NCBI GenBank assembly: GCA_014859095.1
Contig: JACUUV010000002.1
Location: 62,001-126,000, forward strand
From: Clostridia bacterium
GTDB lineage: Bacteria > Bacillota > Clostridia > Peptostreptococcales > Acidaminobacteraceae
Direction of reading: 5' to 3'
DNA length: 64,000 nt
Each line of letters begins with the position of its first letter. Within the stretch, counting starts at the first letter, position 1. Shown one piece after another: positions 39,061-48,864 of the stretch. The notes below the pieces were generated by a model, which was not told where the DNA came from, did not search any database, and was given only the letters and a program-made list of their open reading frames with translations. Both the position numbers and the translations under genes were made by a program.

Positions 39061-41175
39061 ATGGAAAAAATCAGTTTGTCACTTGATGGTCTTGGATGTG
39101 CCAGTTGCGCATCTAAAATTGAATCGAGATCCAAGCAGCTTGAGGGAATTGAAAACGTCGTACTGGATTTTTCAAAATCCAAACTGACTCTGGAGCTTCA
39201 TGAGGGTTCGAAAGATGAGCTTATTCGCAAAATCACAAATATCGTCAACGCACTTGAACCGGACGTCAAAGTGGAGATTCAAATGCCTGGATCACCTCCT
39301 TCAAACAGACCCGGTGTCAATATCAAATATGTTCATAATCGAAAAGAACTTCTGAGACTCGGGATATCTTTATCACTATTCACGATAGGGCTTATATTCA
39401 AAAGCGCGCCTTATATTCAAATAGGTGCACTCATAACAGCATATTTGCTGTCCGGTCACAAAGTTTTGATGCGATCCTTCAGGAACATTCTAAGAGGTGA
39501 TATCTTTGATGAGAATTTCCTTATGTCCATCGCAACGTTCGGCGCGATAGCAATCGGTGAATATCCGGAAGCTGTGGCTGTAATGATATTTTATGAAATT
39601 GGAGAATATTTTCAGGATCTAGCTGTTGCCAAGTCAAAAAATGCCATTGGTGCCCTGATGGATATTAGACCGGACATCGCCGTGGTGAGACGTGACGGAT
39701 TTTGGACTACGGTTTCCCCCGAGTCCATAGAGAAAGGCGAAGTCCTTTTGGTCAAACCTGGAGAGCGCATTCCACTTGATGGAACAGTTGCAAATGGAAC
39801 AAGTACCCTGGACACATCCGCTTTGACAGGTGAATCCATTCCAGTCACGGTTACTGTTGGAGATCAAGTCCTCAGTGGCAGCGTCGTTCAAAATGGTCTG
39901 CTCCAGATTGAAGCTACCGCAGTCTATTCTGAATCGACCATTGCCAGAATTTTGGACCTCGTAGAAAACGCAACAGCGCATAAAGCGCCAACAGAAAATT
40001 TTATCACAAAATTCGCCCGTTATTATACCCCAGCCGTTGTGTTTTTCGCCGTATTCATCGCAACCGTCCCCCCATTCCTTCTGAATATGGGAACCTTTGA
40101 AGATTGGCTTTATAGAAGTCTTATCTTTTTAGTGATCTCCTGTCCATGTGCCTTGGTCGTGTCGGTGCCTTTAGGGTTCTTTTCCGGCATTGGCAATGCT
40201 TCGCACAATGGTATTCTGATCAAAGGCAGCAATTATCTCGAAGCGCTCAACAGCATCGATACTGTGATATTTGACAAAACTGGCACCCTGACTGAGGGCG
40301 TTTTCGAGGTGTCTGCCGTCTATCCCGCGGAAGAAAACAAAAGAGACGAACTCTTTTTATCTGCAAAACTCGCAGAAAGTCATTCCAATCACCCGATTGC
40401 CAAATCCATTGTCGCTTACTGTGATGTGGAAATCTCTGAAAACGATATCCTCGATTATGAGGAACTCAGCGGATACGGCATTCGCATGACATCAAAATAT
40501 GGCAGAATACTCGCAGGCAATGAAAAGCTGCTCAAAGAACATCACATTGATGTTCCGATCATTCAAAGCGCTTACAGTGTGGTCTACATTGCAAAGGGCA
40601 ACAAATATCTGGGTGCATTTGATATCAGAGATCGCATCAAAACCGATGCGAAAATGACTATCGATGCCATGAAGGGAAGCAATATACACACAGTCATGCT
40701 TACAGGTGACCGAAAGGCATCTGCAGATGAAGTCGGCGATTTGCTGGGGATCGATGAGATATACAGCCAGCTTTTGCCAGAAGACAAGTATAACAAAGTC
40801 ATGTCCTTGATCTCAGCTGGCGGAAAAGTGGCTTTCATCGGTGACGGTATAAACGATGCTCCCGTTCTCGCCGGAGCTACCGTGGGCATATCCATGGGCG
40901 CCATTGGAAGCGATGCGGCCATAGAGGCATCAGACGTTGTTTTTATGACAGATGAACCATCAAAGCTAATTCATGCCATTCAGATTTCCAAACGGACAAA
41001 GCAAATTGTCACTCAGAACATCATATTCGCTCTCGGAACAAAATTCCTGATTATGGGACTCGGCATATTCGGACTAAGTTCCATGTGGATGGCGATTTTC
41101 GCAGATGTGGGTGTCGCACTCATAGCAGTTATGAATTCTGTCAGAATTCTGCACTTCAAATCTTCGGCAAACTAA
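39061..41175 (+). CDS. cadA: Zn/Cd/Pb-type P1B ATPase
   Basis: 704 residues. One N-terminal heavy-metal domain with G-C-A-S-C-A-S-K (residues about 11-18). The membrane metal site is S-C-P-C-A-L-V-V, followed by the phosphorylation motif D-K-T-G-T-L-T and the hinge G-D-G-I-N-D-A-P. The TGES phosphatase loop is L-T-G-E-S-I-P. The C-P-C motif and the CadC-like partner indicate export of divalent soft metals (Cd, Zn, Pb) rather than copper. It is the second gene of cadCA, with a strong terminator after it. Confidence 0.94.
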   Translation: MEKISLSLDGLGCASCASKIESRSKQLEGIENVVLDFSKSKLTLELHEGSKDELIRKITNIVNALEPDVKVEIQMPGSPPSNRPGVNIKYVHNRKELLRLGISLSLFTIGLIFKSAPYIQIGALITAYLLSGHKVLMRSFRNILRGDIFDENFLMSIATFGAIAIGEYPEAVAVMIFYEIGEYFQDLAVAKSKNAIGALMDIRPDIAVVRRDGFWTTVSPESIEKGEVLLVKPGERIPLDGTVANGTSTLDTSALTGESIPVTVTVGDQVLSGSVVQNGLLQIEATAVYSESTIARILDLVENATAHKAPTENFITKFARYYTPAVVFFAVFIATVPPFLLNMGTFEDWLYRSLIFLVISCPCALVVSVPLGFFSGIGNASHNGILIKGSNYLEALNSIDTVIFDKTGTLTEGVFEVSAVYPAEENKRDELFLSAKLAESHSNHPIAKSIVAYCDVEISENDILDYEELSGYGIRMTSKYGRILAGNEKLLKEHHIDVPIIQSAYSVVYIAKGNKYLGAFDIRDRIKTDAKMTIDAMKGSNIHTVMLTGDRKASADEVGDLLGIDEIYSQLLPEDKYNKVMSLISAGGKVAFIGDGINDAPVLAGATVGISMGAIGSDAAIEASDVVFMTDEPSKLIHAIQISKRTKQIVTQNIIFALGTKFLIMGLGIFGLSSMWMAIFADVGVALIAVMNSVRILHFKSSAN

Positions 41176-41189
41176 ATGTGAAAATAACC

Positions 41190-41218
41190 GAACAGCGCGA
41201 AAGCGCTGTTCTTTCTTT
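41190..41218 (+). terminator. Terminator of cadCA
   Basis: Perfect 9-bp stem GAACAGCGC/GCGCTGTTC with a GAAA tetraloop and TTTCTTT tail. Confidence 0.93.
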
Positions 41219-41314
41219 AAGCCCAGTTTAATATTTTAAACCTTTTGATGCTTTTTTGTCACTAAAAAACAACAAAAATAAAATCGATAAATCACTAGTA
41301 TTTCTCTATTTTTC

Positions 41315-41323
41315 TGTTATAAT
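41315..41323 (+). promoter_or_regulatory. Extended -10 promoter of the spe operon
   Basis: TGTTATAAT, an extended -10, about 105 nt before speD, leaving a long untranslated leader (about 41330-41421) in which I see no named riboswitch. Confidence 0.6.
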
Positions 41324-41435
41324 TGTACTTGTGTAAAAAACAGTATTAGTATACTTACCGGTTAATATTTTAAGTATTAAGTGACGAATGCATTTGCTTA
41401 CGCTTGAAATGGATTAGGTTTAAGGAGGGTTTAAA

Positions 41436-42248
41436 TTGAAAGGTTATAAAAAAATCAAACTCCATGGTTTCAACAACCTCACAAAGACATTGAGCTTTAA
41501 CATTTATGACATTTGTTATACGCGAACAACAGAAGATCGAATCAAATACATTGAATACATCGATGAACAATACAATTCAGAGCGTTTGACGAAAATACTA
41601 CAGGATGTCACCAAAATGATCGGAGCCCATGTACTTAATGTTGCAAAACAAGATTATGATCCACAAGGTGCAAGTGTCACAATTCTTATTTCCGAAGAGG
41701 AAGTACCGGATGATGCCGTTGATTCATCTTGCAACAAAGGCGTTTTGGTCAATGTACCTCAGCATGTTGTCGGCCATTTGGACAAAAGTCATTTGACGGT
41801 CCATACTTATCCTGAATACCATCCTGAAAATGGCATCAGTACGTTCAGAGTGGATATCGATGTCTCGACTTGTGGTCAGATTTCTCCACTTAAAGCGCTC
41901 AATTATCTTATTGACAGCTTTGACTCGGACATCATTACTGCGGATTATCGTGTAAGAGGATTTACAAGAGATGCCACTGGTCAAAAGTTATTCATTGACC
42001 ACAACATCAATTCCATCCAAAATTTCATTGCCAAAAGAACCCTGAACAAATATCAGTTGATCGATGTCAACGTTTATCAGGAAAATATATTCCACATAAA
42101 AATGATGTTGAAGAATTTCGAACTCAACAACTATCTTTTTGCTGTTTCAAAAGATGAATTGCCACCTAAAGACCAAAGAGAAATCATGACAAAACTCAAA
42201 AAAGAAATGGCAGAAATCTATTATGGAAGAAACATCAGCAAAAACTAA
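41436..42248 (+). CDS. speD: S-adenosylmethionine decarboxylase proenzyme
   Basis: 270 residues, the long E. coli-type SpeD. The start is TTG with AAGGAGGG 6 nt upstream. The self-cleavage site K-S in [14 protein letters not shown] yields the pyruvoyl-bearing alpha chain. It makes decarboxylated SAM, the aminopropyl donor for SpeE. It is the first gene of the speD-speA-speE-speB operon. Confidence 0.94.
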   Translation: MKGYKKIKLHGFNNLTKTLSFNIYDICYTRTTEDRIKYIEYIDEQYNSERLTKILQDVTKMIGAHVLNVAKQDYDPQGASVTILISEEEVPDDAVDSSCNKGVLVNVPQHVVGHLDKSHLTVHTYPEYHPENGISTFRVDIDVSTCGQISPLKALNYLIDSFDSDIITADYRVRGFTRDATGQKLFIDHNINSIQNFIAKRTLNKYQLIDVNVYQENIFHIKMMLKNFELNNYLFAVSKDELPPKDQREIMTKLKKEMAEIYYGRNISKN

Positions 42249-42272
42249 ACACCCTGTAAAAGGAGGTTATTA

Positions 42273-43718
42273 ATGTTTGACCATAAGAAAACACCGGTCT
42301 TTACCGCTATGCAAGAATACCGAGACCGCAAAGTGATTCCATTTGACGTCCCTGGTCACAAGCATGGTCGCGGACTGAAAGAATACAAGGATTATTTTGG
42401 CGATGCCATGTTGGAACTGGATGTTAACTCCATGAAACCTTTGGATTTCCTGGGAAATCCCATTGGTGTCATCAAAGAATCAGAAGAATTGCTGGCCGAC
42501 GCTTTCGGTGCCGATCAGGGATATTTCATTGTCAATGGTACATCTTTTGCCGTTCAAGTCATGATTATGGCAGCAGTCCGCAGTGGCGACAAGATCATTC
42601 TACCGAGAAACGTTCACAAATCCGCTATCAACGCACTCATCTTATGTGGTGCTTTGCCTGTATATATGGAACCTGAAATCGATGAGGAAATGGGCGTATC
42701 CCATAACATCACACTTAATGCTCTTGAAAGAGCCTACAATGCTCATCCGGATGCAAAAGCAGTATTTATAATCAACCCGACCTATTATGGGGCTGTATGC
42801 GATCTCAAAACCGTTGTCGACTATTGCCATTCCAGAGACATGTTGGTTCTTGTTGACGAGGCTCATGGTACGCATTTCCATTTCAATGACGCATTTCCAC
42901 TCAGTGGCATGCAGGCAGGAGCAGACGTCTCCGCTGTCAGTCTTCACAAAACCGGCGGATCATTGACGCAAAGTTCCGCACTGCTCGTGAATGATCGGGT
43001 TATTGACGGTCATTATGTTCGAAAAATCATCAACCTCATGCAGACCACAAGTCCCTCTTATCTGCTTATGGGGTCACTGGATGTCGCCAGAAAACAGCTG
43101 GTACTTCATGGAGAAGCGATGCTGAACCATATAATAGATGTGGCTGAGTACGCACGCAAAAAAATCAATGCCATACCCGGATGCTATGCCATCGGACGTG
43201 AAGCCGTCGGCAATCCAGGCATTTATAATTTCGACCCCACAAAGCTCAGTGTGACCACCAGGAACATGGGACTCAATGGCATGGAGCTTTATGATTTGCT
43301 TCGTGACGATTACAATATTCAAATGGAGACTGGTGACATATTTAACTCACTGGCTATTTTAAGCCTCGGAGATGACTACGATCATGTGGATGCATTGATC
43401 GATGCCCTCACCGATATCCAAAAAAAATGCCAAGGCGAACGAATCGAGTATAAAAAAATAGATTTGCATTACCCTGAAGTGGTATTAACACCTAGAGAAG
43501 CATTCTACGCTGAAAAGGTTGTTTTACTTCTGGAGGATACTGCAGGAAGAATCAGCGGCGAATCGCTGATGAGTTACCCACCTGGCATTCCCGTCGTAAG
43601 TTACGGCGAGCTTATCAATAACTCAGTCATCGAACAAATCAAGCTTTTCAAATCTTCCCACGGTATCATCACCGGCATGGAAGATCCTGAGGCAAACACC
43701 ATTAAAGTCATTAAGTGA
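42273..43718 (+). CDS. speA: PLP-dependent arginine decarboxylase
   Basis: 481 residues, fold type I Orn/Lys/Arg decarboxylase of the Bacillus SpeA kind. The N-terminal P-F-D-V-P-G-H-K-H-G-R-G, N-G-T-S-F-A-V-Q, D-E-A-H-G-T-H-F and the PLP-lysine motif S-L-H-K-T-G-G are all present. Sequence alone does not separate arginine from lysine as substrate. The agmatinase gene in the same operon argues for arginine decarboxylation to agmatine. Confidence 0.9.
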   Translation: MFDHKKTPVFTAMQEYRDRKVIPFDVPGHKHGRGLKEYKDYFGDAMLELDVNSMKPLDFLGNPIGVIKESEELLADAFGADQGYFIVNGTSFAVQVMIMAAVRSGDKIILPRNVHKSAINALILCGALPVYMEPEIDEEMGVSHNITLNALERAYNAHPDAKAVFIINPTYYGAVCDLKTVVDYCHSRDMLVLVDEAHGTHFHFNDAFPLSGMQAGADVSAVSLHKTGGSLTQSSALLVNDRVIDGHYVRKIINLMQTTSPSYLLMGSLDVARKQLVLHGEAMLNHIIDVAEYARKKINAIPGCYAIGREAVGNPGIYNFDPTKLSVTTRNMGLNGMELYDLLRDDYNIQMETGDIFNSLAILSLGDDYDHVDALIDALTDIQKKCQGERIEYKKIDLHYPEVVLTPREAFYAEKVVLLLEDTAGRISGESLMSYPPGIPVVSYGELINNSVIEQIKLFKSSHGIITGMEDPEANTIKVIK

Positions 43719-43732
43719 CTAAGGAGGTAAAA

Positions 43733-44578
43733 ATGGAACTTTGGTACACAGAAAAACACACGGATACCGTTGACTTTTCAATTAAAGTCAAAAAACACTT
43801 TTACTCTGAAACGAGCCCGTTTCAACAAATTGATTTCTTTGAATCCGAAGAATTCGGCACATTTTTCACACTTGACGGTCTCATGATGGTCAACGAAAAA
43901 GACGAATTTGTCTATCACGATATGATCACACACGTCGCAATGGCGACCAATCCCGACATTAAGCGCGTACTTGTCATAGGCGGTGGCGACGGTGGTACCG
44001 TCAGAGAGCTTACCAGATACCCGCATATCGAGAAAATCGATATGGTTGAAATTGACGAAATGGTTGTTCGTGCATGTGAGAAGTATCTTCCAATCACATC
44101 ATCAAAACTGACCGATACAAGAGTGAGCCTTTATTTCGAAGACGGATTGAAGTTCATTCATGGAAAAGAAAATGTCTATGATCTGATTTTAGTGGACTCC
44201 ACGGATCCAATCGGTCCTGGTGAAGGTCTTTTTTCTGAAGCCTTCTACAACGATTGTTATGCAGCGCTTTCTGAAAACGGCATTTTGATCAACCAACATG
44301 AAAGTCCATATTATCCAAGCTATGCCCGTGAAATGAAACGTTCACATTCAAAGATAAAAAAGTTATTCCCGATCAGTCAGGTTTATCAATTCCATATGCC
44401 GACATATCCATCCGGTCATTGGCTTTTTGGTTTCGCATCGAAAAGACTCGATCCAATCAAGGATTTCAAACCCGAAATATGGTCAGAACTTGGCATAGAG
44501 ACCAAATACTACAACACTGATTTGCATGTAGGCTGTTTCGCACTCCCTACTTTCGTAAAAAAAATGCTAGAAGAATAG
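43733..44578 (+). CDS. speE: Spermidine synthase
   Basis: 281 residues from the ATG at 43733, after AAGGAGG. Typical text is E-L-W-Y-T-E-K-H, L-M-M-V-N-E-K-D-E-F-V-Y-H-D-M, V-I-G-G-G-D-G-G-T-V-R-E, D-M-V-E-I-D and V-D-S-T-D-P-I-G-P. It transfers an aminopropyl group from decarboxylated SAM to putrescine. It overlaps nothing and is 9 nt before speB. Confidence 0.95.
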   Translation: MELWYTEKHTDTVDFSIKVKKHFYSETSPFQQIDFFESEEFGTFFTLDGLMMVNEKDEFVYHDMITHVAMATNPDIKRVLVIGGGDGGTVRELTRYPHIEKIDMVEIDEMVVRACEKYLPITSSKLTDTRVSLYFEDGLKFIHGKENVYDLILVDSTDPIGPGEGLFSEAFYNDCYAALSENGILINQHESPYYPSYAREMKRSHSKIKKLFPISQVYQFHMPTYPSGHWLFGFASKRLDPIKDFKPEIWSELGIETKYYNTDLHVGCFALPTFVKKMLEE

Positions 44579-44587
44579 GAGTTTACA

Positions 44588-45436
44588 ATGCACTCGAATA
44601 TCCATACTTTTATTGGTTGTGATGCTTCATTTGAAGAATCGCAACTCATCATTTTCGGAGCTCCCTTCGATTCGACCACCTCATTCAGACCCGGTACGCG
44701 ATTCGCACCGGATTACATCAGAATGGACTCTTTTGGTCTGGAAACATACAGCCCATACAATGAAAAGGATTTGACTGATTATGCCCTTACCGACATCGGC
44801 AATCTGGATTTGCCTTTCGGCAATGCTGAAAAATCTCTCCAAATCATTGAGGACACCACGACGGAAATTCTCACGGCAGGAAAGAAACCTTTTCTAATCG
44901 GAGGAGAACATCTCGTTTCACTTGGCTCAATCCGAGCGGCATACAAGAAATATCCTAACATGAAACTATTGCACTTTGATGCACATGCAGACCTCCGTGA
45001 CCAATATATGGGCGAACCTCTTTCCCACTCCGCTGTCATCAGACGCTCTTGGGACTTCATGGGCGACGGCACCATATTCCAGTTCGGAATCCGTTCCGGG
45101 GAAAGAGCTGAGTTTGAATGGGCGAAATCTCATACCCATCTCGAAAAATTCGGTTATGAGACATTGAAATCGGTTGTTGACTCGATAGGAAGCGATGATC
45201 CGGTTTACATCACCATTGATCTCGATGTATTTGATCCTTCCATCTTTTCCGGAACAGGCACACCTGAACCGGGTGGCTTGTTCTTCAGTGACATGATCAA
45301 GATTCTGAAAACCATCACCGGTCTCAATATCATTGGAGCCGATGTGGTGGAATTATCTCCTCATTACGACCAGACCGGTGTCAGTACAGCAACGGCGTGC
45401 AAAGTCATAAGAGAGCTCATGCTCGCTATGTTATAA
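44588..45436 (+). CDS. speB: Agmatinase
   Basis: 282 residues, ureohydrolase family. The dinuclear manganese ligands are visible: G-G-E-H-L-V-S, H-F-D-A-H-A-D-L-R and T-I-D-L-D-V-F-D-P. P-G-T-R-F-A-P lies near the N-terminus. It splits agmatine to putrescine and urea. With SpeA, SpeD and SpeE this completes an arginine-to-spermidine route in one operon. Confidence 0.94.
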   Translation: MHSNIHTFIGCDASFEESQLIIFGAPFDSTTSFRPGTRFAPDYIRMDSFGLETYSPYNEKDLTDYALTDIGNLDLPFGNAEKSLQIIEDTTTEILTAGKKPFLIGGEHLVSLGSIRAAYKKYPNMKLLHFDAHADLRDQYMGEPLSHSAVIRRSWDFMGDGTIFQFGIRSGERAEFEWAKSHTHLEKFGYETLKSVVDSIGSDDPVYITIDLDVFDPSIFSGTGTPEPGGLFFSDMIKILKTITGLNIIGADVVELSPHYDQTGVSTATACKVIRELMLAML

Positions 45437-45472
45437 AAAAATAAGAACTTGCGAAAGCAAGTTCTTATTTTT
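45437..45472 (+). terminator. Terminator of the spe operon
   Basis: 16-bp perfect stem beginning AAAAATAAGAACTTGC with a GAAA tetraloop and its complement ending in T5. Confidence 0.95.
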
Positions 45473-45482
45473 CGCAAAACAA

Positions 45483-45510
45483 AAGCCAAAAGTGCAAACA
45501 CTCTTGGCTT
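45483..45510 (-). terminator. Terminator of the flippase gene
   Basis: On the minus strand AAGCCAAgAGTG/CACTtTTGGCTT overlapping the stop codon, followed by TTGTTTT. Confidence 0.75.
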
Positions 45511-47041
45511 ATTGACCTAAATTTTCAAAATCCTGTTTGATGATCACTTTGAACAAATAAATGGACACCACATAAACCAGTACGGCCGCAAATATTGAAA
45601 TCAGCAAATTCAGTCTCATAGGAAGCGTTCCTTCGAGTCTGCCAAACAAGCTTGTCGCGGATATGATCATGAGAGCGTTGCTGAGAAGCGTGAGCCCGAT
45701 TTTCTTCATAGTCTGATAATCTGGTGGCTGAATCCTATAAACCCGCCACAGATTCAGTACAGCAGCCACAGCGTATGCAAGCAAAGTTGAAATTGCTGCA
45801 CCATTGATGTTTATTGATGGTGTGCCGATCAACACATAAGCGGCGATTACTTTGACAATTGCTCCGATCAAAAGGTGTCTGACAGGTCTCTTGTATTCAT
45901 TGAGTCCTTGCAAGATGCTCGTCGTAGCCAGATAAAGCGATAGAAATACGATCGAGAGCCCGAGAATTGATAACACCGATGCCGCACCCATTGCAACATC
46001 AACTTTTGATGGATATAGGAAAAGTAATATTTGTTCAGAAAATGCCGCTATGCCAAGCCCCATTGGAAGACCGAGCAGTACTGAAAGTAAAATGCCGAAC
46101 TGAATCTGATGGGGCAGTTCCGGACTTCGTCTCGTGAAACTTTTGGTCACCATTGGAAGCAAACTCACCTGAAGTGCTGAGAATACCACTTGTGACAGAT
46201 TAATGATCGGTGCGGAATAGAATGATACAAAAGAATACATGATCGCCGATTCGGCGGCATATCCTATTTGACCGAGTCTCCAGATTACAAGCACCCCGTC
46301 GATCATGGAAAGCAGCGGCATGATTGAAGCGCCCATAGCAAGTGGCAACACCAATTTTCCGATTTTCTTCATCACCGCACGAACATCTTTTACTTTATGT
46401 TTTCCTCCAGGATGAAATTTCCTGAATTTGACTACTACATATGCCCAACTGGATAGAGCTCCGAAAGCGGCTCCTGATGTTCCAGCGGCAGCCAGCATAC
46501 TGTCACCTAAAGACAATCCTGCAAATATGACTACAAGCGCCAGTCCAAAAGTCACTCGACCGATCTGTTCAATCAATTGTGACACACCATAAATCTGCAA
46601 TCTCTGCTCACCTTGAAAGAAGCCCCTATAGCTCGCATTGATCGCCACAAAATACGAGGCGACCCCCAGCACATAAAATGAATACGTGCTTTCCGGGAAC
46701 CCCAGAGCTCCGGATATGATTTTTGCAAACCCAATCAGAAAAAGTGCGGTAAACAGACCAAAAAAATTCATCAGCATTTTTGCTACCGACAAAACGTCGA
46801 GTCCCGATGAGATGTCATCGTTCGCAACGGCTTCAGCCGTCAATTTTGCAATTACAGCAGGGATCGCAGCTGATGAGAGTACGATCAGCATGTTGTACCA
46901 CGGATATGCAAGCGAATAATACGCTACCGCGTCTTCTGTCATAAACACAGCAAGAGGGACACGATAAAGTGCCCCAATAATTTTGATCAATATGCCGATG
47001 ATGCCTAATATTCCTAAATTTCTTGCGAATTTATTTTTCAT
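45509..47041 (-). CDS. SpoVB/MurJ-like lipid flippase (MOP superfamily)
   Basis: 510 residues with about fourteen hydrophobic helices and the N-terminal N-L-G-I-L-G-I-I-G-I-L-I-K-I-I-G-A-L-Y-R-V-P-L typical of SpoVB/MurJ relatives. These proteins flip lipid-linked saccharides such as lipid II across the membrane. Which substrate this one handles cannot be told from sequence alone. It is monocistronic, with an extended -10 (TGATATAAT) 31 nt upstream of the start. Confidence 0.85.
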   Translation of the reverse strand: MKNKFARNLGILGIIGILIKIIGALYRVPLAVFMTEDAVAYYSLAYPWYNMLIVLSSAAIPAVIAKLTAEAVANDDISSGLDVLSVAKMLMNFFGLFTALFLIGFAKIISGALGFPESTYSFYVLGVASYFVAINASYRGFFQGEQRLQIYGVSQLIEQIGRVTFGLALVVIFAGLSLGDSMLAAAGTSGAAFGALSSWAYVVVKFRKFHPGGKHKVKDVRAVMKKIGKLVLPLAMGASIMPLLSMIDGVLVIWRLGQIGYAAESAIMYSFVSFYSAPIINLSQVVFSALQVSLLPMVTKSFTRRSPELPHQIQFGILLSVLLGLPMGLGIAAFSEQILLFLYPSKVDVAMGAASVLSILGLSIVFLSLYLATTSILQGLNEYKRPVRHLLIGAIVKVIAAYVLIGTPSININGAAISTLLAYAVAAVLNLWRVYRIQPPDYQTMKKIGLTLLSNALMIISATSLFGRLEGTLPMRLNLLISIFAAVLVYVVSIYLFKVIIKQDFENLGQ

Positions 47042-47071
47042 TAGTATGTCTCCAGTCAGTAATCTTTCAAT

Positions 47072-47080
47072 ATTATATCA
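47072..47080 (-). promoter_or_regulatory. Extended -10 of the flippase gene
   Basis: TGATATAAT on the minus strand, 31 nt before the start codon. Confidence 0.55.
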
Positions 47081-47105
47081 CAGATTTACTCAGGAGCACA
47101 TCAAA

Positions 47106-48065
47106 TCAATTGCCTTTTCCGCCACCTTTGTTTTTTCCATTGCCTTTGTTATCATTAGGTGATGCCGCTTTCTTTTCGGTAATTACAAACTTGGATGGTG
47201 TATTTTGTTCTTTGATCGCTTGTCCTGGTGGGACAGGTTTTTCGTTATCTATATTTTTGCTTTCTTCAACTTTTTTCTCTTGTCCAGGTGGTAAAGTAGG
47301 TTTTTCTTCCTCTTCAATTTGAGGTTCTGCATCAAGAGCAACCGGTTCTATTTCTACTGGTTCCTCTATCTTTTTCTCTTGACCTGGTGGTAAGAAGTTT
47401 TCTTTGGCCATTGCATAACGACCCAGTGACAATCCTTCACTTTTCGCATTCTTAAGTTCACTCGCTTCTCGAACTGTGGACACCAAAGTGAAATCGAAAG
47501 TGTATTCGGTCTCTTCTATTACATCCAAAATTTCAGTCATAAGCTCATCTGAGCCGGATTTGGAATTTTTTCTATCAACCATTGCAGTTGCGAGAATCAC
47601 ATTATGGTTCTCATTTGTCAGATATCCCATGGCATTCGATAGTTTAATGAGCTCATTGATGACTGCATGGAGATCCTTATCTTCATTGAGCACGTAAGCT
47701 TCAAGCAGTTCATCTGCCTCGGTGTTCATCGGATCAATGCCTACGACTTTTCTGGATTCATCCACAGTGATTTGAAGACTCGGATTGATATCCAGGGAAA
47801 CGACGGCATATGCAGCCGGCATAGCGATTTGAGACATCACAAGCGTCAGCAATACAAACGTGGCAACCGCAACTTGCGCCTTCAATCCAAAGACCCATCC
47901 CTTTTTTGAGGAAGGTTTTTCCACTAAATCACCTGATGTGTAAATTACATCAGCTCCGATTCTCATGGAGTCTTTTCTTTTGATGCGGTTGAAATGGCCA
48001 TCACTCGTCATAACCACTGCATGAGATTCTAAAATTTCCATTATTTTGCCTTTATTGGCTCTCAT
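47106..48065 (-). CDS. rsgI: RsgI-type membrane anti-sigma factor with PPGQ repeats
   Basis: 319 residues from the ATG at 48065, 8 nt after AAGGGG; earlier ATGs are too near that site. An N-terminal cytoplasmic RsgI domain (K-G-K-I-M-E-I-L-E-S-H-A-V-V-M-T-S-D-G) is followed by one membrane helix (about 65-88) and an extracellular domain starting V-V-S-L-D-I-N-P-S. The C-terminal tail is low-complexity, with three P-P-G-Q blocks (L-P-P-G-Q-E-K-K, L-P-P-G-Q-E-K-K, V-P-P-G-Q-A-I-K) among Glu-rich text and a basic Gly/Asn/Lys end. It binds and restrains the sigma-I factor encoded upstream, whose gene it overlaps by 14 nt. No carbohydrate-binding module is seen. Confidence 0.9.
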   Translation of the reverse strand: MRANKGKIMEILESHAVVMTSDGHFNRIKRKDSMRIGADVIYTSGDLVEKPSSKKGWVFGLKAQVAVATFVLLTLVMSQIAMPAAYAVVSLDINPSLQITVDESRKVVGIDPMNTEADELLEAYVLNEDKDLHAVINELIKLSNAMGYLTNENHNVILATAMVDRKNSKSGSDELMTEILDVIEETEYTFDFTLVSTVREASELKNAKSEGLSLGRYAMAKENFLPPGQEKKIEEPVEIEPVALDAEPQIEEEEKPTLPPGQEKKVEESKNIDNEKPVPPGQAIKEQNTPSKFVITEKKAASPNDNKGNGKNKGGGKGN

Positions 48066-48723
48066 ACTCATCACCCCTTATCACATCTCCGATCCACTCT
48101 TTTATGATGGAATATTCTTTATCGAAAATCACTGCTATTGATAAAATATATTTATTGTGTAAATATACAAATCTTCTACTCTCTTTGAACAACTTGACAA
48201 TATTTGAAACCGGCAACTTAAGTTCCTTATAGATATAAGTCATGAAATTTTCATTTTCAGAAATCCTCATGCCAAGCCTGATTGCCCTTTTCCTTGAATT
48301 CACATGCTTTGGGCTGACATCCACCAGATCATCGAATGTGAAACCGAATTTTTTCAAATGCTCGGTGAATTCAGCGATTTCCATGCGCATATCCACTGAA
48401 TCACTCTCATCCATGATGGCTTCCATGACATCCGATTCTGAAAGCTGATACCCTTTTCGATTCTCTTTTCTCAAAAAATCAATGACTCTATTTTTGATGA
48501 CTGTAGTGGCAAAAGTCTCAAATTTACTTGTTGATCCGTCATAAGCATCTATGGCATTATTCAGGGCTTCAAGGCCAATTGAATATTCCATATCATTTTC
48601 TGTGCTTATGTATCTTCCCGTGACAGATGAAACCGTGTAAATTACGAATGGAATGTGTTCTTTTATAAAAATCTCTCTAGATACGGGATCTATCTTGGCT
48701 TCTTTCGCAGATATTGAATCCAT
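48052..48723 (-). CDS. sigI: RNA polymerase sigma factor, SigI family
   Basis: 223 residues. The sigma-70 region 2-like part is visible (S-K-F-E-T-F-A-T-T-V-I-K-N-R-V-I-D-F-L-R-K-E-N-R), followed by the SigI C-terminal domain with S-P-K-H-V-N-S-R-K-R-A and the end helices I-K-E-W-I. GGAGG precedes the ATG. It is paired with an rsgI anti-sigma gene, the diagnostic layout. SigI responds to heat or envelope stress in Bacillus and to polysaccharides in cellulolytic Clostridia. Confidence 0.93.
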   Translation of the reverse strand: MDSISAKEAKIDPVSREIFIKEHIPFVIYTVSSVTGRYISTENDMEYSIGLEALNNAIDAYDGSTSKFETFATTVIKNRVIDFLRKENRKGYQLSESDVMEAIMDESDSVDMRMEIAEFTEHLKKFGFTFDDLVDVSPKHVNSRKRAIRLGMRISENENFMTYIYKELKLPVSNIVKLFKESRRFVYLHNKYILSIAVIFDKEYSIIKEWIGDVIRGDEYESQ

Positions 48724-48762
48724 CTAATCCTCCAATGATGATTAAGCATGACATTATGTTTC

Positions 48763-48771
48763 ATTATATCA
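48763..48771 (-). promoter_or_regulatory. Extended -10 of sigI-rsgI
   Basis: TGATATAAT on the minus strand 40 nt before the sigI start. The -35 region is poor. Confidence 0.5.
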
Positions 48772-48833
48772 CTGAAGTCCCATAATTGTTTTCACTAAGT
48801 TATACGTTCATAATATTAAGTTTTGGTGACACA

Positions 48834-48857
48834 CAAAAAAAAACACCCGAATGGGTG
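48834..48857 (-). terminator. Terminator of the alpha/beta hydrolase pair
   Basis: On the minus strand CACCC-ATTC-GGGTG followed by a run of nine T, 7 nt after the stop. Confidence 0.8.
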
Positions 48858-48864
48858 AATTTTT

